64,000 nt of DNA from JBAIYU01 sp036763085 (GCF_036763085.1 NZ_JBAIYU010000010.1:558001-622000), one strand, 5' to 3'. Shown: positions 1 through 8,059, counted from the stretch's first letter. The notes: generated by a model not told the origin, from the letters alone. Translations and numbers: made by a program.

Positions 1-316
1 GGTCTTCGATTCCATCACCTTCGGCAATTACATCTTGCATGCGCAGCCTTGGATTAACCGATTTTTTTGGATGCTGATATATCATTTGAACAGGGCAATA
101 TCCTTTTATACTGTAAATGTCTTCTCCATCTAACAATACCTGCCCACTTGCAGGTTTTATATAACCTGATAAAATTTGGCACAGCGTTGTCTTGCCAAAG
201 CCACTGGGTGCTGCAATACCGACTCGTTCATGACTGTGCATTTTTATGTCGAAGTTTTCAAATATATTTAAACCTTTTTTATAACCAAAAGAAATTCCTT
301 TTGCCTCTAAGATCAC
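1..316 (-). CDS. ABC transporter ATP-binding protein, partial (oligopeptide/nickel type, second ATPase)
   Basis: The reading frame starts at a GTG (316) preceded by a GGAG site and runs off the window edge, leaving about 105 residues. A Walker A motif (APSGFGKTT) lies near residues 33-41, followed by a Q-loop-like stretch (MIYQHPKKSVNPRLR) typical of the DppF/OppF/NikE ATPase group. It follows the DppD-like ATPase gene by 12 bases, so it should be the second ATPase of the same importer. The signature and Walker B motifs lie outside the window. The family is clear; the transported substrate is not. Confidence 0.85.
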   Translation of the reverse strand, partial: MILEAKGISFGYKKGLNIFENFDIKMHSHERVGIAAPSGFGKTTLCQILSGYIKPASGQVLLDGEDIYSIKGYCPVQMIYQHPKKSVNPRLRMQDVIAEGDGIED

Positions 317-328
317 TTCAATCGCTCC

Positions 329-1255
329 TCACACTGCATGAATACAGCGAACCGTTCCAAAACGTATCGTCTTCTCTTTGATATCCCCTTTACATTCTGG
401 CGTTAGCTGGGGGCAACGGGGCCCAAATGCACAGCCACTTGGCATATCTTTAACGTATGTCTGATTGCCTGGGAAGGGATGAAAGCCATTTTGCGGTAAA
501 GCTCGCCAAAGTGCTTTGGTGTAAGGATGCCTAAGTGTATTGACTGATTGAAAGTCTGCTACTGGAGCTTCCTCTACCGTGGTTCCCGCATAAAAAACAG
601 CAATACGATCAGCTACTTCTAGTGCTAATTCAATATCATGCGTGATGAGTAGCACACCATTACCTTGGTCGGCAAACTCACGAAAATGACGCATGGCCTT
701 TTTAGCTGCATCTAAATGAAGCCCAGGCGTAGGTTCATCAGCAATAATTAAGCGCGGACTCTCCATCATTGCGGTGGTAAGAAGAACCCTGCGCGCCATT
801 CCCCCAGATAGCTCAAAGGGATAAAGGTCGGCAGTATTTTGTGGTAGTTTGTAATAATCAAAAAGTTCTTCTTGTTTTATTCGAACACTTGCATCGCTAC
901 GTTCTCTTCGCACTTGCTTGCCGACCTTTTCTAAAGGGTCGAGGTAAGTAACACTTTGCGGAACCAAAACAATCTTCTTACCTCTAAGCTTTTTTATACG
1001 CTCTGGACATAATAGCTCATCTTCGAACAAAATATTGCCTTTAGCACTGCAGTTATGCGGCAATATCCCCAACATTGCATGGGCTAAAAGACTTTTGCCT
1101 GAACCGCTGGAGCCTACCACAGCCACAAGCTCTCCCTCACGCACTGAAACATTTAAATTACGAATGACATCTAACTCAGTCTGCCTCAAGCCTTGCTCAT
1201 ACTTAGTAAAAGAAACGGACAGATTTTTTATCTTCAAAATATATTTTTTATCCAT
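329..1255 (-). CDS. ABC transporter ATP-binding protein (DppD/OppD/NikD family)
   Basis: Cytoplasmic ATPase of a family-5 peptide/nickel importer. Walker A VGSSGSGKS is near residues 48-56, the ABC signature LSGGMARR near 150, Walker B LIIADEP near 170 and an H-loop (LITHD) near 205. The C-terminal Cys-containing oligopeptide-transporter extension (GCAFGPRCP) is present. I chose the ATG at 1255 because AAGGAG lies about 11 bases upstream; the longer GTG start at 1267 overlaps that ribosome binding site. It sits directly after the two permease genes. Substrate (peptide, nickel or another metal chelate) cannot be decided here. Confidence 0.9.
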   Translation of the reverse strand: MDKKYILKIKNLSVSFTKYEQGLRQTELDVIRNLNVSVREGELVAVVGSSGSGKSLLAHAMLGILPHNCSAKGNILFEDELLCPERIKKLRGKKIVLVPQSVTYLDPLEKVGKQVRRERSDASVRIKQEELFDYYKLPQNTADLYPFELSGGMARRVLLTTAMMESPRLIIADEPTPGLHLDAAKKAMRHFREFADQGNGVLLITHDIELALEVADRIAVFYAGTTVEEAPVADFQSVNTLRHPYTKALWRALPQNGFHPFPGNQTYVKDMPSGCAFGPRCPQLTPECKGDIKEKTIRFGTVRCIHAV

Positions 1256-1270
1256 GCAGGTTAACACTCC

Positions 1271-2137
1271 TTAGTCATGGGCACTACGGGGATCGATAAT
1301 TTTACGCAAACTTTGCCCTACCAAATCAAAAAGCATAACAGTGGCAAGCAAAACTACTCCCGGGAAAAGCGCCAGCCACCACATCCCCAGAGCTAAATAC
1401 TTCATGCTTTCAGATAAAATAATGCCAATGCCGGGCTGCTCCGGCGGCAAGCCGAAACCTAAAAAAGTAAGGGCCGCTTCATGCAAAATGGCATGGGGAA
1501 AAAGCAGCACTAACCCAACCAGAAACTGTGGAAATATATGCGGAATCATATGTTTTGCGACGATTTTCATCTTGCTCTGGCCTAGTTTTCCGGCAATTTT
1601 TATATAGTTTGCTTCTTTTAACTGAAGGATTTCGCCCCGGATTATCCTGGTCAAAAGCGGCCAATGGCTTATCGCAACGGCAACAACCACGCCAAATGTA
1701 CCTCTTCCTAAAGCATACGATATTAATATAAGCAGCAATAAATGAGGGATGCCCATAACCAAGTCGATAAACCAGGTTATAATAGCATCTACCTTTTTTC
1801 CTAAAGTTGCAGCCGCCGCCCCTAAAATTGCTGCTATAAGCGCACTAATAACTGAGGCAAAAAGTCCAATATAAATACTTATCGACATTCCCTTCAAAGT
1901 ACGGGAAAGCATATCTCGGCCCAGGTAGTCAGTACCAAACGGATGTGCCATCTGCGGCACAAGATTTTTCTGAGTAAAGTTCGTTGTTATGGCTACATCT
2001 CCAAGCAAGGTACCAATTAGTGTAATAGCAAATAAAAAGATACCACCAAAAGCTAAATAAATAATTGTCTGACTGCGTTGATTCAATTTTCTCCTTTGGT
2101 ATTTCTGCAAAACAGTGACCGAAGAAGTATTATTCAT
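1271..2137 (-). CDS. ABC transporter permease (DppC/OppC/NikC family)
   Basis: Integral membrane permease of 288 residues with an N-terminal anchor near residues 28-48 and about five further hydrophobic segments. The N-terminal OppC-type segment ends in the characteristic HPFGTDYLGRDMLSR stretch (about residues 66-80), and the EAA-type cytoplasmic loop is near residues 175-205. It overlaps the upstream permease gene by 8 bases and is followed closely by the ATPase gene, indicating one operon and translational coupling. Family assignment is firm; substrate is open. Confidence 0.92.
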   Translation of the reverse strand: MNNTSSVTVLQKYQRRKLNQRSQTIIYLAFGGIFLFAITLIGTLLGDVAITTNFTQKNLVPQMAHPFGTDYLGRDMLSRTLKGMSISIYIGLFASVISALIAAILGAAAATLGKKVDAIITWFIDLVMGIPHLLLLILISYALGRGTFGVVVAVAISHWPLLTRIIRGEILQLKEANYIKIAGKLGQSKMKIVAKHMIPHIFPQFLVGLVLLFPHAILHEAALTFLGFGLPPEQPGIGIILSESMKYLALGMWWLALFPGVVLLATVMLFDLVGQSLRKIIDPRSAHD

Positions 2138-3137
2138 ATGCGCTTCCCCGCCTTATTCTAGGGTCAATAATCCCATATAAAATATTAGCAATTAAATTGC
2201 CGACAAATACTAACGCTGCGCTGATCACTGCAACACCTAGCAAAAGAGGCGCATCACCGCTTAAACCGGCCGAAACTGCAGCTTTCCCTAATCCAGGATA
2301 AGAAAAGACTTGTTCTACCAGAACAGAACCTCCAAAAATCTCACTGATAGAAGCAAATTGCAAGGTTATAGCTGGAAGGATGATATTGCGGAGAGCATGA
2401 TTGCGGATAATTGAGACCGTGCTTTTACCTCGTGCTTTGGCAAACAGGATATAATCTTCCCCCATGATATCGATCATTTTTTCCCTGGTATGTAAAGTAA
2501 TATTGGCAATTCCAATTACACTAAGTGTCAAAGCTGGCAGAAGCAAATGCTTTAGATTGTCAAACACCGTGACTTCGGCGGCATTTACTCCAATCGGCAC
2601 ACTCAAGCCAATTGGCAAGATCTGCAGCCATACTGAGAAAACCATCAATAAAACCAGTGCCAGCCAAAAAGTTGGCGTACTGGCAACAAGCAGTGAGTAT
2701 CCTTTAATTAATTTATCAATCCAGTGACCGCGATATAATCCGGCGACAATCCCTAATACAAATCCTAGAATGCCCGAGAACATCCAGGCAGTTGTCATTA
2801 GGACCATAGAGTTCATAAATTTCACTTGGATAACATCTGCAACAGGCTGACGATAGAGAAGCGATGATCCCATATTCCCTTGAACAAAATCGCTAAACCA
2901 ATTCCAATACCTTTGTACTGGAGGTATGTTTAAGCCAAAATACGCTTCTAGTTTGGCTAAATTCTCGGCACTCATATTAGCCATGCCAACTTCCCCAATA
3001 TAGGCGCGAATTGGATCAACCGGCGATGCTGAAACCAGGATAAATGAAAGAATACTGACTGCAATTAACAATGAAACGATTTTTACTATACTTTTTCCGA
3101 TATATCTTATAATACCGGAATACTTTTCAACATCCAT
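2130..3137 (-). CDS. ABC transporter permease (DppB/OppB/NikB family)
   Basis: Integral membrane permease of 335 residues, the usual length for DppB/NikB. An N-terminal membrane segment (about residues 15-35) is followed by the periplasmic domain and a block of five membrane segments with an EAA loop (near residues 225-250, containing ILFAKARGKS). A GAGG site lies seven bases before the ATG. It lies between the lipoprotein gene upstream and DppC downstream and forms the heterodimeric channel with the latter. Confidence 0.92.
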   Translation of the reverse strand: MDVEKYSGIIRYIGKSIVKIVSLLIAVSILSFILVSASPVDPIRAYIGEVGMANMSAENLAKLEAYFGLNIPPVQRYWNWFSDFVQGNMGSSLLYRQPVADVIQVKFMNSMVLMTTAWMFSGILGFVLGIVAGLYRGHWIDKLIKGYSLLVASTPTFWLALVLLMVFSVWLQILPIGLSVPIGVNAAEVTVFDNLKHLLLPALTLSVIGIANITLHTREKMIDIMGEDYILFAKARGKSTVSIIRNHALRNIILPAITLQFASISEIFGGSVLVEQVFSYPGLGKAAVSAGLSGDAPLLLGVAVISAALVFVGNLIANILYGIIDPRIRRGSAYE

Positions 3138-3165
3138 AGAAATACCTCATTTAAAAGAATAAAGC

Positions 3166-3203
3166 CTATGGAACAGAGAAAGTAGGCATTCTCTGTTCCA
3201 TAG
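3166..3203 (-). terminator. intercistronic hairpin between binding-protein and permease genes
   Basis: A 15-bp stem (arms 3166-3180 and 3189-3203, about 8-base loop) lies just after the binding-protein stop and before the permease ATG. No long T-run follows on the minus strand, so it more likely reduces read-through or protects the 3' end of the binding-protein message than acts as a full terminator. Such hairpins commonly set a high binding-protein to permease ratio in ABC operons. Confidence 0.6.
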
Positions 3204-3216
3204 AATATTTGCAATC

Positions 3217-4818
3217 TTATTTCCAAGACCATTTGTGAACATTATTAACAATTGTCCAGCCATAGCCATGTGGATGAATTTTTTTATCAACCACATTCAG
3301 GTTCTCCTTGGCAAAATAAATGTGTTTAATTTCCACCAGCCACACCCAAGGGGAATCTGCTTGCGGAGTAACCCCGGTAGTTCCGTCCCATTGAGCTTTT
3401 TTCCAATATTGATAAGATGCTTCTAAAGAAGTAGCCGCTAGCGCTTCGTCGATATATTTATCAACAGTTGGATTGGAGTAGGAGGCAAAGTTTTTACCAG
3501 TATAATAGTGACTTCTTATACTGGTAGGCGAATGTAATCCGGCGCCAAAAACATGCGGTGTCTCATAACACAAGGTTGAAATCTTATCCCAGCTTGAGCC
3601 TATTGGATTTACTTTTATTCCCACTTGTTTTAGCATTTCTTTTACAGCCATCGCAATGCCAGTTCGAACAGAGTTTGAGGCAATATAAAGAAGATCAAAT
3701 TCGGCTTTTTGCCCTTGCTTTTCGTAGATACCTTCGGCATTTAATTTCCAGCCGTCTGCTTCTAGTATACTTTTTGCTTTTGCAGGATCATACGAAGTTT
3801 TCATAGCCTCGTTTTCCCAAGGTTCATTAATGCTATCACTATAGGCTACTGAGCCATAGCCATACAGAACATTCTTTACAATGGCCTCGCGGTCAATCGC
3901 ACAGGCAATTGCCTGCCGAATGGCTAAATTTGAAGTCACGTTATTACCTGCTGGATAGGTCTCACCACTTTTCTTGGCAGGTGTCTTATGCCCTGCAGGA
4001 ACCGCTGGAAGATTAAGACCGCGAACATCTACACTATTAAAAGCAAGAATATTATAGCCCTTGACAGGATTAACTGTATAAGACGGGGCAGTATATGCTA
4101 CATCTACCTGTCCGCCTTTAGCTGCCGCATATGAAGCATCTTCCGACATAAAAACAATGGTAACTTTCTTAATGTTTGGTTTTTCGCCATAGTAATTAGG
4201 GTTTGCTTCCAAAATTACTTGCTGACCTTTATCCCACTGTTTTAAAACATAGCGACCTGAACCAATTGGATTTTTGCCATAGGTTTCAGCCTTATAAGCA
4301 TGCTCAGGAACAATACCCACGACGGCAGCCGTATAAGCAAACGCTGAGTGAGGTGTTTTGAAATGGAATTTGACAGTGGTATCATCAACTGCTTCGACAG
4401 ATTTTAACATTGACAAATCTGTCTCGGTTGCCTGCTTCATTGCATTATTGTAGGTAAAAGCCACATCTTTAGCAGTAAGTGGTACACCGTCTGTAAATTT
4501 GACATCAGAGCGAATTTTAAAAGTCCAGGTAAGTCCATCCGACGAAATAGTATACTCTTTCGCCAAATCATAGCCAATTGTAATATCATCTTTTGTAATC
4601 AGCAATGTACTTTGAAACAAGGGATCATGGGTATGCTCACCCGCAGCCCATCCCATAATTGGATCAAATCCCGCAGCAGGTTCTGACTCGGCATCCATAG
4701 CAATAACTACACTATCTTTAGCTGAATTTGTGTTCTTATCAGTATTTTTACTGCAGCCAACTAATGTAATTAAGAAAGTTATTATCAGACACAATACTAT
4801 AATTTTTTTATTCTTCAT
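3217..4818 (-). CDS. ABC transporter substrate-binding lipoprotein (SBP family 5)
   Basis: Extracytoplasmic solute receptor for the importer encoded downstream. The ATG at 4818 is preceded by GGAGG at five bases and gives a lipoprotein signal peptide with lipobox LVGC (Cys about residue 22), so the protein is membrane-anchored after lipidation. The body of about 510 residues carries family-5 hallmarks: a WTFKIRSDVKFTDG stretch near residue 100, the AIRQAIACAIDRE helix in the middle and a late KAKSILEADGW segment. An upstream in-frame ATG would put 28 residues before the signal peptide and is rejected. The ligand is unknown; the family binds peptides, nickel chelates or opines. Confidence 0.9.
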   Translation of the reverse strand: MKNKKIIVLCLIITFLITLVGCSKNTDKNTNSAKDSVVIAMDAESEPAAGFDPIMGWAAGEHTHDPLFQSTLLITKDDITIGYDLAKEYTISSDGLTWTFKIRSDVKFTDGVPLTAKDVAFTYNNAMKQATETDLSMLKSVEAVDDTTVKFHFKTPHSAFAYTAAVVGIVPEHAYKAETYGKNPIGSGRYVLKQWDKGQQVILEANPNYYGEKPNIKKVTIVFMSEDASYAAAKGGQVDVAYTAPSYTVNPVKGYNILAFNSVDVRGLNLPAVPAGHKTPAKKSGETYPAGNNVTSNLAIRQAIACAIDREAIVKNVLYGYGSVAYSDSINEPWENEAMKTSYDPAKAKSILEADGWKLNAEGIYEKQGQKAEFDLLYIASNSVRTGIAMAVKEMLKQVGIKVNPIGSSWDKISTLCYETPHVFGAGLHSPTSIRSHYYTGKNFASYSNPTVDKYIDEALAATSLEASYQYWKKAQWDGTTGVTPQADSPWVWLVEIKHIYFAKENLNVVDKKIHPHGYGWTIVNNVHKWSWK

Positions 4819-4956
4819 ACTATCCTCCAAACAATTTTCCTTTTTACGTACACTTTGCATCAATACACGTAATGGATAAAAATTAACCGGGTAGTTCACC
4901 ACGCTTCATATGGTTTTTAAACGCCATATGTAATAAAGAACAAGTGAAATTTAAAT

Positions 4957-5011
4957 AAAAAAAGACTACGCAAGATAGCCCCAAACTATTTGGAGCATGA
5001 CCTTCGTAGTC
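4957..5011 (-). terminator. leader terminator upstream of the ABC importer operon (possible attenuator)
   Basis: On the minus strand an outer 7-bp stem (GACTACG 5011-5005 with CGTAGTC 4970-4964) encloses a second helix (CTCCAAA with TTTGGGG) and is followed by seven Ts (4963-4957). It lies inside the roughly 230-base leader of the binding-protein gene, between a SigH-like promoter and the ATG. A near copy of its 5' arm (CTATGAAGGTC versus CTACGAAGGTC) occurs about 20 bases earlier, so alternative folding is possible. The terminator shape is clear; ligand control is only a hypothesis. Confidence 0.6.
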
Positions 5012-5059
5012 ATTTAGCGACCTTCATAGCCACATGATGATTATTAACTTTAAGTAAAT

Positions 5060-5088
5060 TTATTCTCTGTTTACCACGATTATCCTGC
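5060..5088 (-). promoter_or_regulatory. SigH-like promoter for the ABC importer operon
   Basis: On the minus strand GCAGGATAA and AGAGAATAA are separated by 11 bases, fitting the published B. subtilis SigH consensus RNAGGAWWW-N11/12-RNNGAATWW at all defined positions. It points at the binding-protein gene about 240 bases downstream. Similar sites precede purR and, less perfectly, glmU and cheW in this window. No transcript data support it here. Confidence 0.6.
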
Positions 5089-5221
5089 TAGTTCCGAAAA
5101 TAAATGTAGGATTTTCACCTACGTTTATGTAGGGTGGAAATTAGTCTATCTTATTCCCTATTCTGCAGTTAGACTGCAATCCGGCTGATCGAACAAACTT
5201 TTTATCACTCAAAAAATTATA

Positions 5222-6004
5222 CTAGTTATTACTCTTTTTATATACAACGCCTGCTGTGGCCTGATTAACTGGAGTCACTGTTACTTCACATATTTGAACA
5301 TGCGGCGGTACACTCGCAGTATACAGAACGATATCAGCAATATCCTCAGCAACCAATGGCTGTATACCAGAATAAACATTATCAGCCTTTTCCTGGCTGC
5401 CACGGAAACGAGTTACGCTAAAATTAGTTTCAACCATACCAGGCTGAATGTTAGTTACTCGGATTGGCTTGTCGACAACATCCATTCTTAATCCGTCACT
5501 TATGAATTTTACTGCAGCCTTAGTCGCACAATAAACCGCACCGCCTTGGTAGGAATGAATACCTGCTGTCGATCCAAGATTGATGATCTGCCCGTTTAAC
5601 CCATGTTCCAACATTAGCGGCACAATCGCTCTAGTCAGATATAAAAGCCCCTTGACGTTGGTATCTAGCATAACATCCCACTCATCTGGATTTCCTTCCT
5701 GCAGTTTTTCCAAACCTAAGGCTAAACCGGCGTTATTCACCAGAATGTCAATACGCCGCCATTGTCCTGTCAGCCCATCAATCAATTGGGTTACCTCAGC
5801 CTTATCCCGTACGTCCAAATGCCGAACTAAAATATCGACCTCATACTGCTTACTTAGACTATCAGCCAACTTTTCAAGTTTTTCGGTATTGCGAGCACAT
5901 AAGATTAAATTCGCGCCCGCTCTGGCAAATGCCAGAGCACAGGCCTCGCCGATGCCGCTGCTGGCTCCACTGATAAAAACCGTTTTGTCTGTTAAAGCTG
6001 CCAT
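5222..6004 (-). CDS. short-chain dehydrogenase/reductase, YdfG-like
   Basis: Cytoplasmic classical SDR of 260 residues, a typical length. The cofactor motif SGASSGIG is near residues 11-18, NNAG near 89-92, and the catalytic Ser-Tyr-Lys lies around GSTAGIHSYQGGAVYCATK (Tyr about 157, Lys about 161). The Arg-containing segment CARNTEK after beta-2 suggests NADP(H) preference. The sequence resembles NADP-dependent 3-hydroxy-acid/serine dehydrogenases of the YdfG group. It follows cobO by 28 bases and is probably co-transcribed, although no metabolic link is evident. Confidence 0.85.
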   Translation of the reverse strand: MAALTDKTVFISGASSGIGEACALAFARAGANLILCARNTEKLEKLADSLSKQYEVDILVRHLDVRDKAEVTQLIDGLTGQWRRIDILVNNAGLALGLEKLQEGNPDEWDVMLDTNVKGLLYLTRAIVPLMLEHGLNGQIINLGSTAGIHSYQGGAVYCATKAAVKFISDGLRMDVVDKPIRVTNIQPGMVETNFSVTRFRGSQEKADNVYSGIQPLVAEDIADIVLYTASVPPHVQICEVTVTPVNQATAGVVYKKSNN

Positions 6005-6032
6005 TTTTATCCCCCCATAATCTTTTTCGCTG

Positions 6033-6566
6033 CTAAAACTCTATCCCTTTTTGGGCTTTGATACCTTTTTTATAGGGATGTTTGATTTCTCTCATCTCTG
6101 TTACTAAATCAGCTTTCTCAATAATCTCATCACGTGCATCACGACCAGTAAGAACAACATGCATCTGCTCAGGCTTTTGGTCTAACAATGCTATTACGTC
6201 TTCGACTGACACTAGACCAAATTTCACAGCATAGTTTATTTCATCTAGGATTATAAGATTCCAATTCCCAGAAATAATTTCTGCTTTAGCCATTTCAAAA
6301 GCTTCGTTAGCAGCACTCTGGTGGTCCGCAGCAGCTTCACCCTTAGCGTCTTTAACAAAACCTTCTCCCATTTGACGTATAACAAAATTGGGACCTAATG
6401 CTTCAGCTGCCTTAAGTTCGCCATACTTCCAATTACCTTTGATAAATTGTACGATTAGTACCCGAAGCCCCTGCCCCCATGCCCGAAGAGCCATGCCAAG
6501 AGCCGCAGTAGTCTTCCCTTTACCATTGCCGGTATGTACAATAATTAGACCTTTAGTATCTGACAC
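6033..6566 (-). CDS. cobO: cob(I)yrinic acid a,c-diamide adenosyltransferase
   Basis: Transfers the adenosyl group from ATP to reduced corrinoid, making adenosylcobalamin precursors. The 177-residue protein has the P-loop GNGKGKTT near residues 12-19, the QFIKGNWKYGE segment and the LDEINYAV Walker B-like stretch (about residues 100-107), all hallmarks of CobO/BtuR. The GTG start has GAGGG seven bases upstream. It is the first gene of a two-gene unit with the SDR gene and has its own consensus promoter. No other cobalamin biosynthesis gene is in the window. Confidence 0.93.
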   Translation of the reverse strand: MSDTKGLIIVHTGNGKGKTTAALGMALRAWGQGLRVLIVQFIKGNWKYGELKAAEALGPNFVIRQMGEGFVKDAKGEAAADHQSAANEAFEMAKAEIISGNWNLIILDEINYAVKFGLVSVEDVIALLDQKPEQMHVVLTGRDARDEIIEKADLVTEMREIKHPYKKGIKAQKGIEF

Positions 6567-6634
6567 AATAGCACCCTCTCTAATTCTGTTTTGGCTTTTC
6601 CGCCTTCGTAATAGACAGTTTTATTTCTGTGAAA

Positions 6635-6663
6635 AGAATACCTAGTAATTTTTGGATTGTCAA
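6635..6663 (-). promoter_or_regulatory. SigA-type promoter of cobO
   Basis: On the minus strand TTGACA (6663-6658), a 17-base spacer and TATTCT (6640-6635) precede the cobO GTG by about 68 bases. The -35 element is perfect and the -10 matches 4 of 6. Confidence 0.7.
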
Positions 6664-6696
6664 GTCACCCTCTGTTTATTTGACCTTATAATAGTA

Positions 6697-6729
6697 AAGG
6701 CTTGGTGAGTATCGTACTCACCAAGCCTT
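6697..6729 (-). terminator. terminator of flavodoxin gene
   Basis: A perfect 15-bp stem with a 3-base loop (AAGGCTTGGTGAGTA and its complement) lies 12 bases after the flavodoxin stop. The downstream T-run is weak (TTTACTATT). The hairpin is symmetric and ends the transcript before the cobO promoter. Confidence 0.75.
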
Positions 6730-6741
6730 GTATCTTTATTA

Positions 6742-7164
6742 TTAGATTAATTTCATGCCCAAAGCCTTGCAGTCTGCAAGTCCTTGTTCACCCGGCATAT
6801 CCTGAATGATCAACCCCTCGCTAAGCAGGTTTGCACCACAATTAGTCATTCTATCGACCCAATCTTGCATCCACTCACCATTGCCCCAACCGTATGATCC
6901 GAATAAAACCAATGGCTTGCCGGTTAATATTCCTTCAATTGATGCTACAAATGGCTCCATTTCAGACTCCTCTAATACTTCTGCTCCCATGGATGGGCAT
7001 CCTAGGGCAATTGCATCAGAGTTTTTAACTATATCTAAAGTCGCCTCACTAACCGAAAGCAGGCTTACCTCAGTATTATCAGATTTAGCACCTTCAGCAA
7101 CCGCTTTTGCCATTGCTTCAGTATTGCCTGTACCACTCCAGTAAATAACAGCCACTTTTTTCAC
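6742..7164 (-). CDS. flavodoxin
   Basis: Small FMN electron carrier, 140 residues, the short-chain flavodoxin length. The phosphate-binding loop SGTGNTEAMA is near residues 10-19, the 50s loop is around CPSMGAEVLEE and the 90s loop around GSYGWGNGEWMQDW, with a Trp/Tyr-rich isoalloxazine environment. It starts at GTG with GGGGGA upstream and is a single-gene unit ended by a strong hairpin. Redox partners cannot be told from the context. Confidence 0.9.
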   Translation of the reverse strand: MKKVAVIYWSGTGNTEAMAKAVAEGAKSDNTEVSLLSVSEATLDIVKNSDAIALGCPSMGAEVLEESEMEPFVASIEGILTGKPLVLFGSYGWGNGEWMQDWVDRMTNCGANLLSEGLIIQDMPGEQGLADCKALGMKLI

Positions 7165-7212
7165 TTTGAATTCCCCCTACGTATTTTATATCTAATTTCT
7201 TACTTTACCCAC

Positions 7213-7265
7213 GACCAAATTCAAATACTACTACTTGTATAATGTGGTAGTATTTGAATTTGGTC
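7213..7265. repeat. long perfect inverted repeat between STAS and flavodoxin genes
   Basis: Arms 7213-7230 and 7248-7265 are perfectly complementary over 18 bp and can extend inward by about 4 more pairs including one G-T. It is AT-rich, with no T-run on the minus strand. It lies between the STAS gene and the flavodoxin gene and may end the STAS transcript or serve as an operator. Confidence 0.6.
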
Positions 7266-7273
7266 CCTGGATA

Positions 7274-7307
7274 AACTCAGATGGAATTAAAAAATCCATC
7301 TGAATTA
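7274..7307. repeat. CAGATGGA hairpin, copy 1 of a repeated intergenic element
   Basis: AACTCAGATGGAATT and its partial complement ending in TCCATCTGAATT form a short hairpin. A second copy with the same outer parts (AACTCAG ... TCCATCTGAATT) lies at 41166-41197. Confidence 0.45.
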
Positions 7308-7378
7308 AGTCTCACTATATCTACAGCGGTAATAACCGCAGCGGATGCGTCATCACTTATTCCCAATGAAATATTATT

Positions 7379-7627
7379 TTAGAAATTACAGCCTTCAATA
7401 ATCAGTTCTCCACCTTTGCGGGAAACTTGATCACGAACATAGCTGAGCATCTTAGCACCCTCACTATCAAGCATACTGACATTTTGCATGTTTATAATTA
7501 TGCGGCGGTAGCCATAATGCAGACGGTTAAGCAAATTGTACTCTAAAAAATCAATATGTTCGGAACAGACAGCTCCACTAATATGCATATATACTTGGCA
7601 AGAATCAGCTTTTACCCAGATTGACAT
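7379..7627 (-). CDS. STAS-domain (anti-anti-sigma factor-like) protein
   Basis: A single compact STAS domain of 82 residues. The conserved region around the phosphorylatable Ser reads VSMLDSEGAKML (Ser about residue 54), as in SpoIIAA/RsbV-type antagonists, and the C-terminal strand ELIIEGCNF fits the fold. It lies 15 bases after a DUF2325 gene behind two Fur boxes, so it is probably iron-regulated. No kinase or sigma partner lies nearby, so the anti-sigma role is inferred from the family only. Confidence 0.75.
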   Translation of the reverse strand: MSIWVKADSCQVYMHISGAVCSEHIDFLEYNLLNRLHYGYRRIIINMQNVSMLDSEGAKMLSYVRDQVSRKGGELIIEGCNF

Positions 7628-7642
7628 ATAATCACGTCCTTC

Positions 7643-7936
7643 TTAAGCGTTAATTACGCCCGCATCAAGTAATTGCTTTTCTACAGCTCCCCATGAACGC
7701 TTTGCAAATACTAATGGCACTTCTTGAGTCTTGGCCGCTGTTTTAATCATTTTAGCTGTATTGTGATTGACAAAATCAGTTAATACCAAGACAAATGAAG
7801 TATGCTTAGGTATATTGATCTTATTTCTGTTGGCCGCTTTTCGCCCAGTAATATGTATTAGTTCTTTGACGCCCTTTGCATAAAGATTCTTTTCTATACC
7901 CCCGAGATAGTCAGCGCCAACAATTACAATAGACAT
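7643..7936 (-). CDS. DUF2325 domain-containing protein
   Basis: A 97-residue protein with the DUF2325 pattern: MSIVIVGADYLGGIEKNL at the N-terminus, a central HITGR motif and the late VPLVFAKRSW strand. I chose the ATG at 7936 because GGGAGG lies six bases upstream; longer in-frame starts run into the Fur box. The biochemical function of DUF2325 is unknown to me. It is the first gene of a probable pair with the STAS protein and its promoter region holds two perfect Fur boxes. Confidence 0.8.
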   Translation of the reverse strand: MSIVIVGADYLGGIEKNLYAKGVKELIHITGRKAANRNKINIPKHTSFVLVLTDFVNHNTAKMIKTAAKTQEVPLVFAKRSWGAVEKQLLDAGVINA

Positions 7937-7970
7937 AAGCATCCTCCCTTTGATAGTTTTACAAGTCATT

Positions 7971-7985
7971 TGATAATCATTATCA
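7971..7985. promoter_or_regulatory. Fur box (proximal)
   Basis: TGATAATCATTATCA is a perfect 7-1-7 Fur box palindrome, 35 bases before the DUF2325 start. It overlaps the spacer of a possible promoter (TTTACA-N17-TATCAA on the minus strand), a position that would block RNA polymerase. Confidence 0.85.
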
Positions 7986-8044
7986 TTGTGTTTGTAAAAA
8001 AAATACATGTAGTTGCATGCATGTATTTATTTTTAATATTTATT

Positions 8045-8059
8045 TGATAATGATTATCA
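8045..8059. promoter_or_regulatory. Fur box (distal)
   Basis: TGATAATGATTATCA is a second perfect 7-1-7 palindrome, 74 bp from the proximal one (about seven helical turns, same face). Paired sites suggest tight, possibly cooperative, iron-dependent repression. Confidence 0.82.

Noticed and set aside
3217..4902. Longer start of the substrate-binding protein at 4902
   Set aside because: It would bury the lipoprotein signal peptide behind 28 residues; the ATG at 4818 has GGAGG and a proper lipobox.
5100..5160. Cobalamin riboswitch upstream of the ABC importer
   Set aside because: AGGGAA and GGTGAAAATCC fragments are present, but the remaining conserved segments are missing and a SigH-like promoter lies downstream of this part.
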